Shown here piece after piece: positions 11,475-20,142 of a DNA stretch of 64,000 nt (position 1 is its first letter; the number at the start of each line of letters is the position of its first letter). The notes under the pieces are model-generated. The model was not told where the DNA came from. It was given only the letters and a program-made list of their open reading frames with translations, and did not search any database. This DNA comes from Priestia aryabhattai (lineage in GTDB: Bacteria > Bacillota > Bacilli > Bacillales > Bacillaceae_H), in contig NZ_JAMBOQ010000002.1 in the NCBI RefSeq assembly GCF_023715685.1, forward strand, positions 186,001 to 250,000, in the 5' to 3' direction. The translations under genes were made by a program, and so were the position numbers.

Positions 11475-11507
11475 AAACACCTTCTCGAATGAGAAGGTGT
11501 TTTTTTG
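11475..11507 (+). terminator. fabI terminator
   Basis: The stem AAACACCTTCTC with GAGAAGGTGTTT is followed by a T-run. Confidence 0.88.
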
Positions 11508-11618
11508 TACAAAGCTCAGAAATCTATCGTTTTCTCTATTAAAAATTATCAGTCAAAGGACAAGCATCCAAGCATTTTTTCTACAAATGAATAATGTATA
11601 AAGACACACAAAGAAAGG

Positions 11619-12155
11619 ATGATTACAATAAAAAAAGATGATAAATACTATGTAGAGAAATCTTATTCTTCTAAGAAACATCATCATTGTTCTGGCGCAC
11701 AAGGCAAGCAAGGAAATACAAGAGAATCAGCTTTTAAAGCTCTTAACCTAACAAATCAACCAGTATCAGCAGACACATTTGTAAAAGTTTTCTATCAGTT
11801 TAAACAATTTGATTTAGCCAATGAATATAACCCCATTACGTCTGTTTTTCGCCCTAAAAAAGATGGCGTATATTCCATTATTGCCACAATTGGATTTCTC
11901 CCTAACGATACGACTGTAGATTATAGAGCCCGCGTAGAAATTCGTGTGAATGGCACAACGGTTATCGCGATCGATAACGATTTCTTCGGCGGCAATACTG
12001 TATTTGTTAATGCGGTATCTGTATCTACTATTTATAATTTAGAAAAAGGAGATCAAGTCGAAGTCTTTGCACAAAGTAATGTTGACGGCACAATTGTCAC
12101 AACAGAAAATGTTTCACATTTCGAAGCAGCAAGATTTCCATCTCCTTCAGAATAA
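11619..12155 (+). CDS. C1q/TNF-like jelly-roll protein, probably spore surface
   Basis: A protein of about 178 aa. Residues 35-178 look like the C1q/TNF-type beta jelly roll seen in BclA-like exosporium proteins (FRPKKDGVYSIIATIGF, then EIRVNGTTVIAIDND, ending in SHFEAARFP). A short stretch before it, GAQGKQGNT, has Gly-X-Y spacing as in collagen-like stalks. The start is uncertain: ATG 11619 overlaps the AAAGG ribosome site, so translation may begin a few codons later at a rare codon (ATT or ATA). No signal peptide is seen, which fits mother-cell proteins that assemble on spores. It is followed by a strong terminator. Confidence 0.65.
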   Translation: MITIKKDDKYYVEKSYSSKKHHHCSGAQGKQGNTRESAFKALNLTNQPVSADTFVKVFYQFKQFDLANEYNPITSVFRPKKDGVYSIIATIGFLPNDTTVDYRARVEIRVNGTTVIAIDNDFFGGNTVFVNAVSVSTIYNLEKGDQVEVFAQSNVDGTIVTTENVSHFEAARFPSPSE

Positions 12156-12212
12156 AAGGCTACATGCATCTTTTGTTATATAGAAGTCGAGCAAAACCAG
12201 TTCAATACAAGC

Positions 12213-12259
12213 AAGCAAAAGAAGCAGATTTCTTATAAGAAACCTGCTTCTTTTGCTTA
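12213..12259 (+). terminator. Long-stem terminator
   Basis: GCAAAAGAAGCAG and CTGCTTCTTTTGC pair with a further inner stem TTTCTTATAAGAAA. Confidence 0.8.
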
Positions 12260-12510
12260 TGGTCATTTAAATGTTTCTTTTAGAGAGCATACCTTTTGAA
12301 AAAACAACGTTTACAGTTGAGTTAAAGCGCTTCGTTCCGTAAAAATAGCAAGTGTCGCTTTTTAATAAAGAAGATGAATGATTAAAAATAACAAGCTTTT
12401 ATAAATGCCAAGATGATACATAAGAAATCAAACGCCTATATTTTAAAAAAGATAAGCTCTAAATCAAAAAATGAACATATGATGTGGCAAAGAAAAGGAG
12501 TTGAAGAAAC

Positions 12511-12828
12511 ATGCATCAAGGACAGCAACATTATATTCCATGGGAACAATGGCATCATCAGCATCCGCACGGCACGTGGAATCAATGGCATCAGCAACAT
12601 CCCCATGTACCTTGGGAGCAGTGGCACAAACAGTATCCGCACGGCACATGGAATCAATGGCATCAGCAACATCCATACACACCTTGGAATCAGTGGCATC
12701 AGCAGTATCCACACGGCACGTGGAATCAGTGGCACCAGCAACATCCATATGTGCCTTGGAATCAATGGCACCAGCAGCATCCACACAGTTCGTGGAATCA
12801 ATGGCATAACATTTATCATCAAGGCTAA
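12511..12828 (+). CDS. Trp/His/Gln-rich tandem-repeat protein (eight 12-residue repeats)
   Basis: A 105-aa protein made almost wholly of eight repeats of 12 residues, consensus [PTS]-W-[NE]-Q-W-H-x-Q-[HY]-P-[HY]-x, after a nine-residue lead-in. Each repeat carries two Trp and two to three His. ATG 12511 has AAAGGAG ten bases before it, and this frame is the one with ordered repeats and few rare residues; three other frames are also open because the 36-bp DNA unit repeats. No membrane segment or signal is present. Odd and even repeats alternate, giving a 72-bp higher-order unit. Spore-coat or metal-binding roles are possible, but no function is known to me. Confidence 0.75.
   Translation: MHQGQQHYIPWEQWHHQHPHGTWNQWHQQHPHVPWEQWHKQYPHGTWNQWHQQHPYTPWNQWHQQYPHGTWNQWHQQHPYVPWNQWHQQHPHSSWNQWHNIYHQG
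12535..12822 (+). repeat. 36-bp coding tandem repeat, eight units
   Basis: Eight diverged 36-bp units encode the 12-residue repeats; alternate units are most alike, so the array probably grew by duplicating 72-bp blocks. Units are contiguous with no spacers, so this is not a CRISPR array. Confidence 0.85.
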
Positions 12829-12845
12829 TCAGTTTTTCACCATAG

Positions 12846-12878
12846 AAGGTCCAGTTCTCCTCGGGGAATGGACCTTTT
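12846..12878 (+). terminator. Terminator of repeat-protein gene
   Basis: AAGGTCCA and TGGACCTT pair around a 15-nt loop and are followed by TTTT. Confidence 0.7.
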
Positions 12879-13149
12879 GTGTGTAGACGGCGAATGGAGC
12901 AGCAATCTTATTTTTCAGCATGATATATTACACCCAATGGTTCATTAGAATGGCAAGCTTTGTTTCCTTTATAGGGGAGGGGATACATAAAATAAAGCAG
13001 GTTAAGGAGAAACATTTGCGATCTCTAAGCTGTATAAAATGCACTAGTTCGTAGTAAAGCATCCATATAGATAAGTAAAATTAAATATAGTTTCTCTGCT
13101 TGACAAGCGACTATAATGGATCTTACATTTATTATCAAGCTTTTTCCTA
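12879..13149. other. Intergenic stretch with no gene seen
   Basis: No reading frame with a ribosome site and no clear hairpin is seen here. AT-rich sequence leads into the gene fragment that follows. Confidence 0.5.
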
Positions 13150-13323
13150 TTGGGTGGGTCATTTATTTCCGGTTTGGTCGGATCCGTCATTAATTATCCG
13201 ATGCTGTTATATATTCCTTCATTAGTAGGAGTAGGAGCATTAACGGCTCATCAAGTCTCAGGTGCAGGAGCTATTCAAGTATTCTTTGCAACAATCAGCG
13301 GCGTATGGGCGTATCAAATATAA
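13150..13323 (+). pseudogene. Fragment of a membrane protein
   Basis: The frame ending at TAA 13321 reads as a 57-residue hydrophobic C-terminus ([20 protein letters not shown] ... ISGVWAYQI) with two likely membrane helices. It has no ribosome site; the only start is TTG 13150, and in-frame sequence before it meets a stop a few codons upstream. The tail of an integral membrane protein whose 5' part is lost is the simplest reading. I cannot name the parent family. Confidence 0.45.
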
Positions 13324-13351
13324 GAAAGCTATGGGTTCCCATAGCTTTCTT
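13322..13351. terminator. Perfect 14-bp hairpin at the end of the fragment
   Basis: AAGAAAGCTATGGG-TT-CCCATAGCTTTCTT begins within the fragment's stop codon. The flanking A/T runs are weak. Confidence 0.55.
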
Positions 13352-13432
13352 ATATTACTTCATCACTTTCCACAAACGTTTCAAGCGCAGGATGAAATTC
13401 TTTTTGAAAGTTGTTAGACGGAAGATCGATTT

Positions 13433-13972
13433 TTAAATGTTACCAAGTTTTTTTAGCTTACGCTGATACGCAAAGTAAGGAAGTCCTGGAAATACTAGAA
13501 GTACCGTTGAAATTATCAATAAAATATCGCTTATCGTACCTACTGCTTCAGGAAACCAGCCGTACAAGCTCATAACGTCAAAAAGCAGAAGAAACACCAT
13601 GACGGCGAGAATAGATAGGGCTGCTTTGCCTACCGAATGCTTTTCTCTTTTGTATCTGTCAATAACGGTTTCTACATCGGAATAGATAGGTTTTGTTCCC
13701 TCGGGTGCGCTGAAAATATGCATGGCATGGCCTGCTGAACAAACGTGCTGCCATCCAGCTTCTTGAAAAAGCATAAAATATTCATCATCTGCATTTTCCT
13801 GAAAATCCAGTGAATATTGAAGATCTTGAGGCGTTCCTTTTTTTAATGTATACCCTAAAAACGCAAAACGGTCTAAAAGCCATCCTTTTTTAGCGTAGTC
13901 GCTAAGCTTTTGTAAATCTTCTTTCTCTGCAAAGGCAGTCCCACCACTCATTATGTATTTTTTCTTTTTCAT
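13433..13972 (-). CDS. DUF2812 membrane protein
   Basis: A 179-residue protein with an N-terminal DUF2812 domain (EKEDLQKLSDYAKKGWLLDRFAFLGYTLKKG ... WQHVCSAGHAMHIFSAPEG) and two C-terminal hydrophobic helices (about residues 115-135 and 145-168). DUF2812 proteins almost always accompany a PadR regulator, as here: the regulator's stop directly abuts this start region, and the RBS AGGAGG lies in the end of padR. Its biochemical role is unknown; it is probably the membrane partner or target of the regulator. Confidence 0.8.
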   Translation of the reverse strand: MKKKKYIMSGGTAFAEKEDLQKLSDYAKKGWLLDRFAFLGYTLKKGTPQDLQYSLDFQENADDEYFMLFQEAGWQHVCSAGHAMHIFSAPEGTKPIYSDVETVIDRYKREKHSVGKAALSILAVMVFLLLFDVMSLYGWFPEAVGTISDILLIISTVLLVFPGLPYFAYQRKLKKLGNI

Positions 13973-14299
13973 TTATAAACCTCCTAAAATATCTTCAGCG
14001 TGTTTAATCATTTCTTTACGGCGCTGAATTTCTTTTTTTAAAAACTGAATTCCTTTTTCCGTTGCAACATACGTTTTTTTTTTGTCTTTGCTTTCGCCAA
14101 AAAGCGTAATTAATTCAGCTGCAAGAAGCTTTTTAATCGTGGTGTACATAGATGCAGGCCCAATAGAAAACTGTTGATTGGTCATATCTTCAATGGTTTT
14201 CATAATAAGATACCCGTGTTTTGCCTCTACAAGAGATAATAAGATGTAGTAGGACGTATCAGTAAGTTCCCCCATCTCTAATGAATCGTTCCGCGGCAT
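13973..14299 (-). CDS. PadR-family transcriptional regulator
   Basis: A 108-aa winged-helix repressor: TDTSYYILLSLVEAKHGYLIMKTIEDM is the PadR DNA-binding start, followed by GPASMYTTIKKLLAAELI and a C-terminal helix for dimerisation. The start is ATG 14299 with AAGGAGG seven bases before; two codons upstream is a weaker in-frame TTG. It is the first gene of a two-gene operon with DUF2812. The promoter region is packed with dyads that suit autorepression. Confidence 0.88.
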   Translation of the reverse strand: MPRNDSLEMGELTDTSYYILLSLVEAKHGYLIMKTIEDMTNQQFSIGPASMYTTIKKLLAAELITLFGESKDKKKTYVATEKGIQFLKKEIQRRKEMIKHAEDILGGL

Positions 14300-14311
14300 A
14301 TTCAACCTCCT

Positions 14312-14362
14312 TATATCATTAAACGATATATCGTTAATTAATATATATCATTTAATGATATA
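14312..14362. promoter_or_regulatory. Twin dyads upstream of padR, candidate operators
   Basis: A perfect palindrome AACGATATATCGTT (14322-14335) and a second, TATCATT-T-AATGATA (14347-14361), share the words ATATCATT and TTAATGATAT. They lie directly upstream of the padR ribosome site and are likely PadR operators over the promoter. Confidence 0.55.
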
Positions 14363-14640
14363 AGTAGTCAATAAAAAATGTTAAATTTTAGAATTGAGAT
14401 TACGTCATGAAACTACTTAAAGAGTATAAAAGGGAAGGATTTTATAGAATAGTTTAGTGAGATAAATATATTTGTATAAAAAATTAAGAATTTGTAGAAT
14501 TTATTGTTTATTTATTTGATTTTTATGTTATCCTTTTTAACATACATCAAATACAAGGCCATAATTATCGTACGACCTTTGATTTGTATTACAAATAGTG
14601 AATGAGAAAAATATGTACAGAAAGGAGAAAATGACATAAA

Positions 14641-14757
14641 GAAGAAATGAAGAGTCAGAGAGCAGGAGCTAGTTGTCTGTTAAAAAGGCACCTTGCGGGA
14701 GGGGGGGAACTGCCTGATCTCATAGAGAAAAGCATCCGCTCCGATTTTTCTGACTAT
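14641..14757 (+). ncRNA. Structured leader of the aminotransferase gene, THF-riboswitch-like signature
   Basis: The segment is closed by AGTCAGA (about 14653) with TCTGACT (about 14748). Inside it GGAGCTAG (14665) faces GCATCCGCTCC (14731-14741). GCATCCGCTCC is the conserved 3' end of tetrahydrofolate riboswitches, and GGAG.UAG with a following GUUAA resembles their 5' side. An inner stem AGGCA/TGCCT encloses a G-rich loop. The middle part and the P2 stem do not match the consensus well, and the downstream gene is not a folate gene, so this is a candidate only. T-box features are missing. Confidence 0.35.
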
Positions 14758-14833
14758 TCACATAATTTCTTTTAGCATTGAAAGATTGAGTCTCCATAAA
14801 AAAGTTTAAAATCTAAAAAAGGAATGATTATCA

Positions 14834-16036
14834 ATGAAAGATAAATTTGCCCAACGAGCTAGTCTTGTAAAATCCTCTGAAACTCGCGAAATTTTAAAAG
14901 TAACGGAACGACCAGAAGTCATTTCGTTTGCAGGAGGACTTCCAGCGCCGGAATTATTTCCTGTTGAAGCAATGAATGATGCGTGCCGCGCTGTATTAAA
15001 TGAAGATGGAGCCGCTTCGCTTCAATACAGTACAACAGAAGGGTACATTCCTTTAAGAGAAGCAATCTCTAAACGAATGCAGCATATCGGCATCGAATCC
15101 ACTGTTCCTAACATCTTGATTACTTCCGGATCTCAGCAGGCAATCGACCTTACGGGAAGACTGTTTCTTAATGAGGGAGACGTTGTAATCTGTGAAAGCC
15201 CAACGTACCTAGCAGCCATTAACGTATTCAAATCTTACAATGCGACTTTTGTAGAAGTAGACATGGACGAAGACGGAATGATCATGGAGGAGTTAGAGAA
15301 AAAGCTTCAAGAAAATCCCCATGCTAAATTCATCTATACGATTCCAGATTTTCAAAACCCTACAGGCCGCACATTAACGCGAGAAAGACGTCAACGAATG
15401 ATTGAGCTTGCGAACGCCTACGATGTGCTGATTGTAGAAGATAATCCATACGGAGGCGTACGATTTGCAGGAGAAATGCTGCCGCCGGTTAAACATTTTG
15501 ATACAGAAGGCAGAGTTATTTACATCAGCACATTCTCTAAAATTTTTGCACCAGGTCTTCGAATCGGCTGGGTGTGTGCGGATGAATCCTTCATTGATAA
15601 GTACGTGGCGTTTAAGCAAGTGGCTGATTTACATACGGACAGCTTTGCTCAGCGCGTAACGGCTAAGTACATGGAGCTTTATGATATCGAAGAGCACATT
15701 CAAAAAATTAAAGCCGTATACAAAGAGCGATGTACACAAATGTTATCGTGCATCGAAGAATTTTTCCCGGAAAATTTGTCTTACAGTAAGCCAGAAGGCG
15801 GATTGTTTATTTGGGTAGAGCTGCCTGAAGGAATCGATTCAGCACATATCTTTTCAGAATGTCTAAAAAATAACGTAGCCTGTGTGCCTGGAACGCCATT
15901 CTTTCCGAACGGCACAAGAAACAATGCGCTGCGCTTGAATTATTCTAATATGTCTACTGAACAAATCATTGAAGGCATGAAGCGTATGGGAGAGGTATTG
16001 CATCGTGAACTGGCAAGAGAAACGACTGTTTTATAA
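14834..16036 (+). CDS. PLP-dependent aminotransferase (class I/II, LysN/2-aminoadipate type)
   Basis: A 400-residue cytoplasmic fold-type I aminotransferase. Landmarks are ISFAGGLPAPELFP near the N-terminus, TSGSQQAIDL (cofactor phosphate), PDFQNPTGR, EDNPYG and the cofactor lysine in STFSKIFAPGLRIGW, all as in LysN/ARO8-like enzymes and in the enzymatic half of MocR proteins, here without a DNA-binding domain. The amino-acid substrate cannot be read. It lies behind a leader of several hundred bases containing a structured element. The next gene starts 5 bp after its stop, so it probably heads a two-gene operon. Confidence 0.88.
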   Translation: MKDKFAQRASLVKSSETREILKVTERPEVISFAGGLPAPELFPVEAMNDACRAVLNEDGAASLQYSTTEGYIPLREAISKRMQHIGIESTVPNILITSGSQQAIDLTGRLFLNEGDVVICESPTYLAAINVFKSYNATFVEVDMDEDGMIMEELEKKLQENPHAKFIYTIPDFQNPTGRTLTRERRQRMIELANAYDVLIVEDNPYGGVRFAGEMLPPVKHFDTEGRVIYISTFSKIFAPGLRIGWVCADESFIDKYVAFKQVADLHTDSFAQRVTAKYMELYDIEEHIQKIKAVYKERCTQMLSCIEEFFPENLSYSKPEGGLFIWVELPEGIDSAHIFSECLKNNVACVPGTPFFPNGTRNNALRLNYSNMSTEQIIEGMKRMGEVLHRELARETTVL

Positions 16037-16041
16037 AAGGC

Positions 16042-16644
16042 ATGGAAAAACCAAATAAAGCGATTTTATTAATTCATGAAATATACGGTGTGAACGACCA
16101 TATGAAGTTTATGAAACAGAAATTGTCTAAGTTAGAGGCAGATATTATCTGCCCTAACTTATTATCTAAAGACATTCCTTATAGCTATGAAGAAGAAGCA
16201 ATTGCTTATCAAAACTTTGTTCAAAACATTGGTATGGATGAGGGTTCAAGACAAATTAATAACATGTTAATTCAACTAAAACAAGAATATAAAAGAGTAG
16301 GGATCATGGGATTCAGTGTAGGAGCCACAATATCGTGGCTATGCAGTGAAAACAATTTGTGTGACTTTGTGATTGGCTGTTACGGATCGCGTATTAGGGA
16401 TTATATAAATAGACATCCCGTTTGTCCGACTCTTCTTATTTTTCCTACTGAAGAGCAAACGTTTGATGTAGACTGTTTAATAAACTCATTAAAGCAAAAA
16501 AGAGAGCCGCTTTTGGAAATTAAAAAGTTTCATGGATTTCATGGTTTTATCAATCCTTTTTCACAAACCTTTAATAAAGAATCAGCGGACCAAGCCTTAC
16601 AAACAATAAGTGATTTTCTCGAAAAACACTTAGCTGATCACTAG
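16042..16644 (+). CDS. Dienelactone-hydrolase-family alpha/beta hydrolase
   Basis: A 200-aa alpha/beta hydrolase. KAILLIHEIYGVNDHMK is the start of the dienelactone hydrolase fold, the nucleophile elbow is GFSVGA (Ser where classical family members have Cys) and the catalytic His is in FHGFHGF. The start ATG 16042 follows the aminotransferase stop by five bases and its AAAAGG ribosome site is very close, so translation is probably coupled. The role beside an aminotransferase is unclear. Confidence 0.8.
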   Translation: MEKPNKAILLIHEIYGVNDHMKFMKQKLSKLEADIICPNLLSKDIPYSYEEEAIAYQNFVQNIGMDEGSRQINNMLIQLKQEYKRVGIMGFSVGATISWLCSENNLCDFVIGCYGSRIRDYINRHPVCPTLLIFPTEEQTFDVDCLINSLKQKREPLLEIKKFHGFHGFINPFSQTFNKESADQALQTISDFLEKHLADH

Positions 16645-16688
16645 CTATATATGCTGAAAGTGATCCCTTACAATAATCAGAAACTGAC

Positions 16689-16742
16689 CCTTTTTCGATA
16701 CGTATACATGTATTAACATTTCCTTTAGACGTATCGAAAAGG
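16689..16742 (+). promoter_or_regulatory. Inverted repeat whose right arm overlaps the Shine-Dalgarno of the next gene
   Basis: The left arm CCTTTTTCGATACGT (16689-16703) and right arm ACGTATCGAAAAGG (16729-16742) pair over 14 bp with one bulge and a 25-nt loop. The last AAGG of the right arm is part of the AAGGAG ribosome site (16739-16744). In RNA the fold would hide the ribosome site; as DNA it could be an operator. Confidence 0.55.
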
Positions 16743-16751
16743 AGCGAGGTT

Positions 16752-17366
16752 ATGCTAAAGTCAGTTGAACTTGTAGGAACAACAGTAAAGCTAGTACCAC
16801 TTGAAAAAATGCATGAACAAGGATTATATGAAGCTGCAAAACCGAAAGAAATTTGGGAGCACCTCCCTGTCAAAGTTCATAGTCTAAGTGATATTGAACA
16901 GCTGATAGAAAGTGCTTTAACAGCCAAGCAAGAAGGAAAAGAGCTGCCTTTTGCTGTATTTGATGTAGAATCAAATTCGATTATAGGAAGCACGAGATTT
17001 TTAGATATATCACTTCCCAACAAAAGCTTAGAAATAGGGTGGACGTGGTATCATCCATCCGTTTGGCGCACGCGAGTCAATACGGAGTGTAAGTATTTAT
17101 TATTAAAATACTGTTTTGAAGAGCTGAAGTTTCACCGCGTTCAATTTAAAACGGATGTAAGAAACAAACGGTCCAGAGCTGCTATTAAACGCTTGGGTGC
17201 CACTCAAGAAGGCATCAGCAGAAAACATATGGTTCTATCTGACGGATACGTACGAGATTCGGTTATATTTAGTATAATTGATGACGAATGGCCGTTTGTA
17301 AATAAACGATTAGAAGGTTTTTTGCTCGTAGCCAGTGAGGCGAACAAAGCGAATGTAAGCAATTAA
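16752..17366 (+). CDS. GNAT acetyltransferase (RimJ/RimL type)
   Basis: A 204-aa acetyltransferase of the ribosomal-protein-acetylase-like branch: VELVGTTVKLVPLEKMHEQGLYEAA at the start, EIGWTWYHPSVWRTRVNTECKYLLL as motif A, and RSRAAIKRLGATQEGISRKHMVLSDGYVRDSVIFSI at the end, the usual closing pattern. ATG 16752 has AAGGAG seven bases upstream, which is locked into an inverted repeat. It is a single-gene unit ended by a long bidirectional hairpin. Target not known. Confidence 0.88.
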   Translation: MLKSVELVGTTVKLVPLEKMHEQGLYEAAKPKEIWEHLPVKVHSLSDIEQLIESALTAKQEGKELPFAVFDVESNSIIGSTRFLDISLPNKSLEIGWTWYHPSVWRTRVNTECKYLLLKYCFEELKFHRVQFKTDVRNKRSRAAIKRLGATQEGISRKHMVLSDGYVRDSVIFSIIDDEWPFVNKRLEGFLLVASEANKANVSN

Positions 17367-17373
17367 TTGCATT

Positions 17374-17417
17374 TAACGATAAAAGGCACAAGCTACAGCT
17401 TGTGCCTTTTATCGTTA
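17374..17417. terminator. Perfect 21-bp hairpin, bidirectional terminator
   Basis: A perfect 21-bp stem starts TAACGATAAAAGGCACAAGC and has a 2-nt centre. It separates the convergent GNAT and BceB-like genes and overlaps the latter's stop codon. Confidence 0.85.
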
Positions 17418-19361
17418 AAGAGCTTCTTTAATAATTTTTTTATAGTAAAGAACGGATAAAATACCAAAGATAGAGTACAGAGCAGTATAGACAATCATCA
17501 CGATGATCATAGGCATCCAAAGTTCAGTTCCAAACAAGAACCAGCCGGATTGCACGGCGAAATAACTGTGAAGCAAGCCTATGACTAACGGAATACCGAA
17601 GTTAAAGACTTGTTTTATTTTAATTCCTTTTAGTAAGTCATTTTCGGTAAAGCCGAGTTTTCTAAGAATCGTATAGTTTGGCTTTTCATCTTCACTTTCG
17701 TCCATTTGTTTAAAATAAAGAATGCAGCCTGATGTGATTAAAAATGCTAGTCCTAGAAAACCAACAATGAACATGATTAGACCCATATTTTGTTTTTGGC
17801 TTACTGTCATTTCTATACGCGAGTCATTTAAACTATTATCGCTAAACTTCATTTCTCCGAAAAGCTGATTTGCTTTTGCTAAGTCATCTTCTTTTGATAT
17901 GTCTATTCCAGTATAGACAGAAGATTCTTTTTGAATAGAAGGATCCGCATCCTTTTTAAGCTCATTAAATACGTGATCATCTACAATCGCAGTAGGCAAA
18001 CCGCCGCCTGTAAAATAAATAGATAGGAGAAACTTTCGATTTAATCCTACATACTTTTGCTGAATTACTTTTTGTTTTCCTTTTAACTCAATACGCCCTG
18101 AATCTTTAAATGCCATTGTCTTTTGAAGCATATTATTATAGCCGGTAAACAAAGTTTCGTTTTGAGCTAGGTTTACGCCATTAACTGATTTTTCACTGAT
18201 CACCGGAATTGTCATAGCGGACGAGTCCACCATGGGACTTTCCAAATCATTTTCTAAGATGTTTTTTACGTTTGCTTCTACTTGGACGACGTCGATCTTT
18301 TTTTCCGTATACGTTATTTTCTTTCTATCCAGCGCGGCTTTAAAAGAAGCAGCGTCTTTTGGATTATTGATAGCAAAATCGTTAGGTACATAATCTCCAG
18401 CCGACTTTTCAGCAGAGTAATAGGAAATGTAGCTCAAGCACAAAAAACCAATGGCAAGAGCGGATACGGTTGTAATAACCGTTAGTAATAACGCGTTCGA
18501 TTTCATTCGAAACATAATTGAAGAAAGAGATAATACGTCGTTAATCGTCAAATAGCCATTTTTGCTTTTCCGCATGAGATTTAATAAAAAACGAACGGAG
18601 CCTTTGTAAAATAAGTAGGTCCCTATAATGACTGAAGCTAAAATAGATACCATTGCGATTGCTAAAGCATTCATGCTGGTAAAAGAGCCGTCAAATAATT
18701 TGGCGGAAATGTAATAGCCTGAAGCGATAAAGGTAATGCCGAGAATCCCAATAATAATTTCAGCTATACTGATTTTTTTCGTTTTTCCTTCTGTTGATGA
18801 CGTGACTCGGAATAAAGCCAAAATGGTCTGTCTTTTAATAAAAAGATAGTTCATCGTCATAATAAGCAAATAGATAACGCCGAACACGATAAGCGTTTGA
18901 ATAAGAGCTTCTTCAGAAAAATGAAGCTTGGCAATGCCTTTTGTATCGGTGATTTTAAACAAAATCATAATGACGGCTTTTGAAAACGAAAACCCAATTA
19001 AAATCCCGACAATCAGTGAGCCAAAATACAGCATAAAATTTTCAGCCGTCAAAATACGGAAAATTCTTGTTTTAGTCATGCCAATTAGCTGAAATAAGCC
19101 AATTTCTTTACTGCGCCGTTTAATAAAAATTGAGTTTGCATATAAAAGAAAGATAGAAACAATGGCTACAAGTAAAACAGAAGCAGCTTTAACGCCTGCG
19201 CCTCCTTTAATAGAACCTTTGGCTTCATCAAGAGCAGGATCATACTGAAGCGTTACAAAGGCAAAATATAAAGCCGCGCTGAACACTAGTGCAAAAACGT
19301 ATAAATAATAGTTTTTTAAATTCTTTTTTAAGTTGCGAAAAATCAGCTGATTAATGTTCAT
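17415..19361 (-). CDS. Bce-type ABC transporter permease
   Basis: A 648-residue permease of the BceB/VraG type, with an FtsX-like domain at each end and a large extracellular domain (about residues 310-520) between helices 7 and 8. Such proteins bind peptide antibiotics such as bacitracin at the membrane, and also serve as sensor for the histidine kinase partner. Its start overlaps the ATPase gene by 11 bp (GGCGGAG ribosome site). It is the last gene of the RR-HK-ATPase-permease module. The inducing peptide cannot be told. Confidence 0.9.
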   Translation of the reverse strand: MNINQLIFRNLKKNLKNYYLYVFALVFSAALYFAFVTLQYDPALDEAKGSIKGGAGVKAASVLLVAIVSIFLLYANSIFIKRRSKEIGLFQLIGMTKTRIFRILTAENFMLYFGSLIVGILIGFSFSKAVIMILFKITDTKGIAKLHFSEEALIQTLIVFGVIYLLIMTMNYLFIKRQTILALFRVTSSTEGKTKKISIAEIIIGILGITFIASGYYISAKLFDGSFTSMNALAIAMVSILASVIIGTYLFYKGSVRFLLNLMRKSKNGYLTINDVLSLSSIMFRMKSNALLLTVITTVSALAIGFLCLSYISYYSAEKSAGDYVPNDFAINNPKDAASFKAALDRKKITYTEKKIDVVQVEANVKNILENDLESPMVDSSAMTIPVISEKSVNGVNLAQNETLFTGYNNMLQKTMAFKDSGRIELKGKQKVIQQKYVGLNRKFLLSIYFTGGGLPTAIVDDHVFNELKKDADPSIQKESSVYTGIDISKEDDLAKANQLFGEMKFSDNSLNDSRIEMTVSQKQNMGLIMFIVGFLGLAFLITSGCILYFKQMDESEDEKPNYTILRKLGFTENDLLKGIKIKQVFNFGIPLVIGLLHSYFAVQSGWFLFGTELWMPMIIVMIVYTALYSIFGILSVLYYKKIIKEAL

Positions 19362-20112
19362 GCTGAACTCCGCCTAGCACGCCTTGGGTTTTCATAATAT
19401 CTTCAAAAAAGTCTTTTCGCGTTTGGTCGCCTTTGTACAGCTGCGTATAAATTTGTCCATCTTTTATAAAAATGACTTTGCTGCAATAGCTGGCTGCAAC
19501 TGGGTCATGCGTTACCATAACAATGCTTGCGTTTCTTTTATCATTAAGTTCAGTCAGTTTATGTAATAAATCACTTGCGGCTTTTGAGTCGAGAGCACCG
19601 GTTGGTTCATCAGCAAAAATCATGCTTGGCTCATGAATAAAGGCTCTGGCAGCGGAAGTACGCTGTTTTTGTCCGCCAGAAATTTCACTTGGATATTTGT
19701 CTTTCAGCTCATAGATGCCAAGCTGTTTGGCTAGCGTGTCAAATTTCTTATGAGCTACTGCTGAAGGAGTTTTCGCAACAGAAAGAGGCAAGAGAATATT
19801 TTCTTTTACTGTAAGCGTGTCGAGTAAGTTATAGTCTTGAAAGATAAAGCCCAAATGTGTTTTTCGGAAGTTCGCTAATTGCTTTTCTTTCATTCTGCTA
19901 ATTTCATTTCCTTCGATTTTGATGATTCCGCCGTTGATTTTATCAATCGAGGAAAGGACGTTAAGAAGCGTCGTTTTACCTGAGCCTGAAGCGCCCATAA
20001 TTCCTACAAATTCTCCTTTCATAATGGTAATATCTACGCCTTTTAATACTTCTTGTCTATTAAATTTATTTCCATAGCTTTTATGAATATTAGTAGCTTC
20101 TAATATGTTCAT
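19351..20112 (-). CDS. Bce-type ABC transporter ATPase
   Basis: A 253-aa ATPase of the MacB/BceA branch. It shows Walker [10 protein letters not shown] (residues about 39-47), the Q-loop FQDYNLLD, the signature SGGQKQR (a common ISGGQ variant) and Walker [13 protein letters not shown] with the D-loop. It powers the partner permease. AAAGGAG is the ribosome site. It sits behind its own promoter with a BceR-type operator, 100 bp after the kinase gene. Confidence 0.93.
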   Translation of the reverse strand: MNILEATNIHKSYGNKFNRQEVLKGVDITIMKGEFVGIMGASGSGKTTLLNVLSSIDKINGGIIKIEGNEISRMKEKQLANFRKTHLGFIFQDYNLLDTLTVKENILLPLSVAKTPSAVAHKKFDTLAKQLGIYELKDKYPSEISGGQKQRTSAARAFIHEPSMIFADEPTGALDSKAASDLLHKLTELNDKRNASIVMVTHDPVAASYCSKVIFIKDGQIYTQLYKGDQTRKDFFEDIMKTQGVLGGVQHEH

Positions 20113-20142
20113 ATGTATTCACTCCTTTAATCTGATACGTTT

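Noticed and set aside
12464..12822. Open frames of 100-130 codons on both strands across the 36-bp repeat array, and the array itself as a CRISPR
   Set aside because: The open frames are by-products of the repeated codons; only the frame from 12511 has a ribosome site. Repeat units are contiguous without spacers, so it is not a CRISPR.
14631..14639. Two-codon frame ATG-ACA-TAA with AAAGGAG at the start of the aminotransferase leader
   Set aside because: Probably chance; noted because minimal frames can stall ribosomes, but nothing else supports it.
14641..14833. T-box riboswitch upstream of the aminotransferase
   Set aside because: The AGGGTGGNACCGCG T-box sequence and a following terminator are missing; the G-rich run resembles it only loosely.
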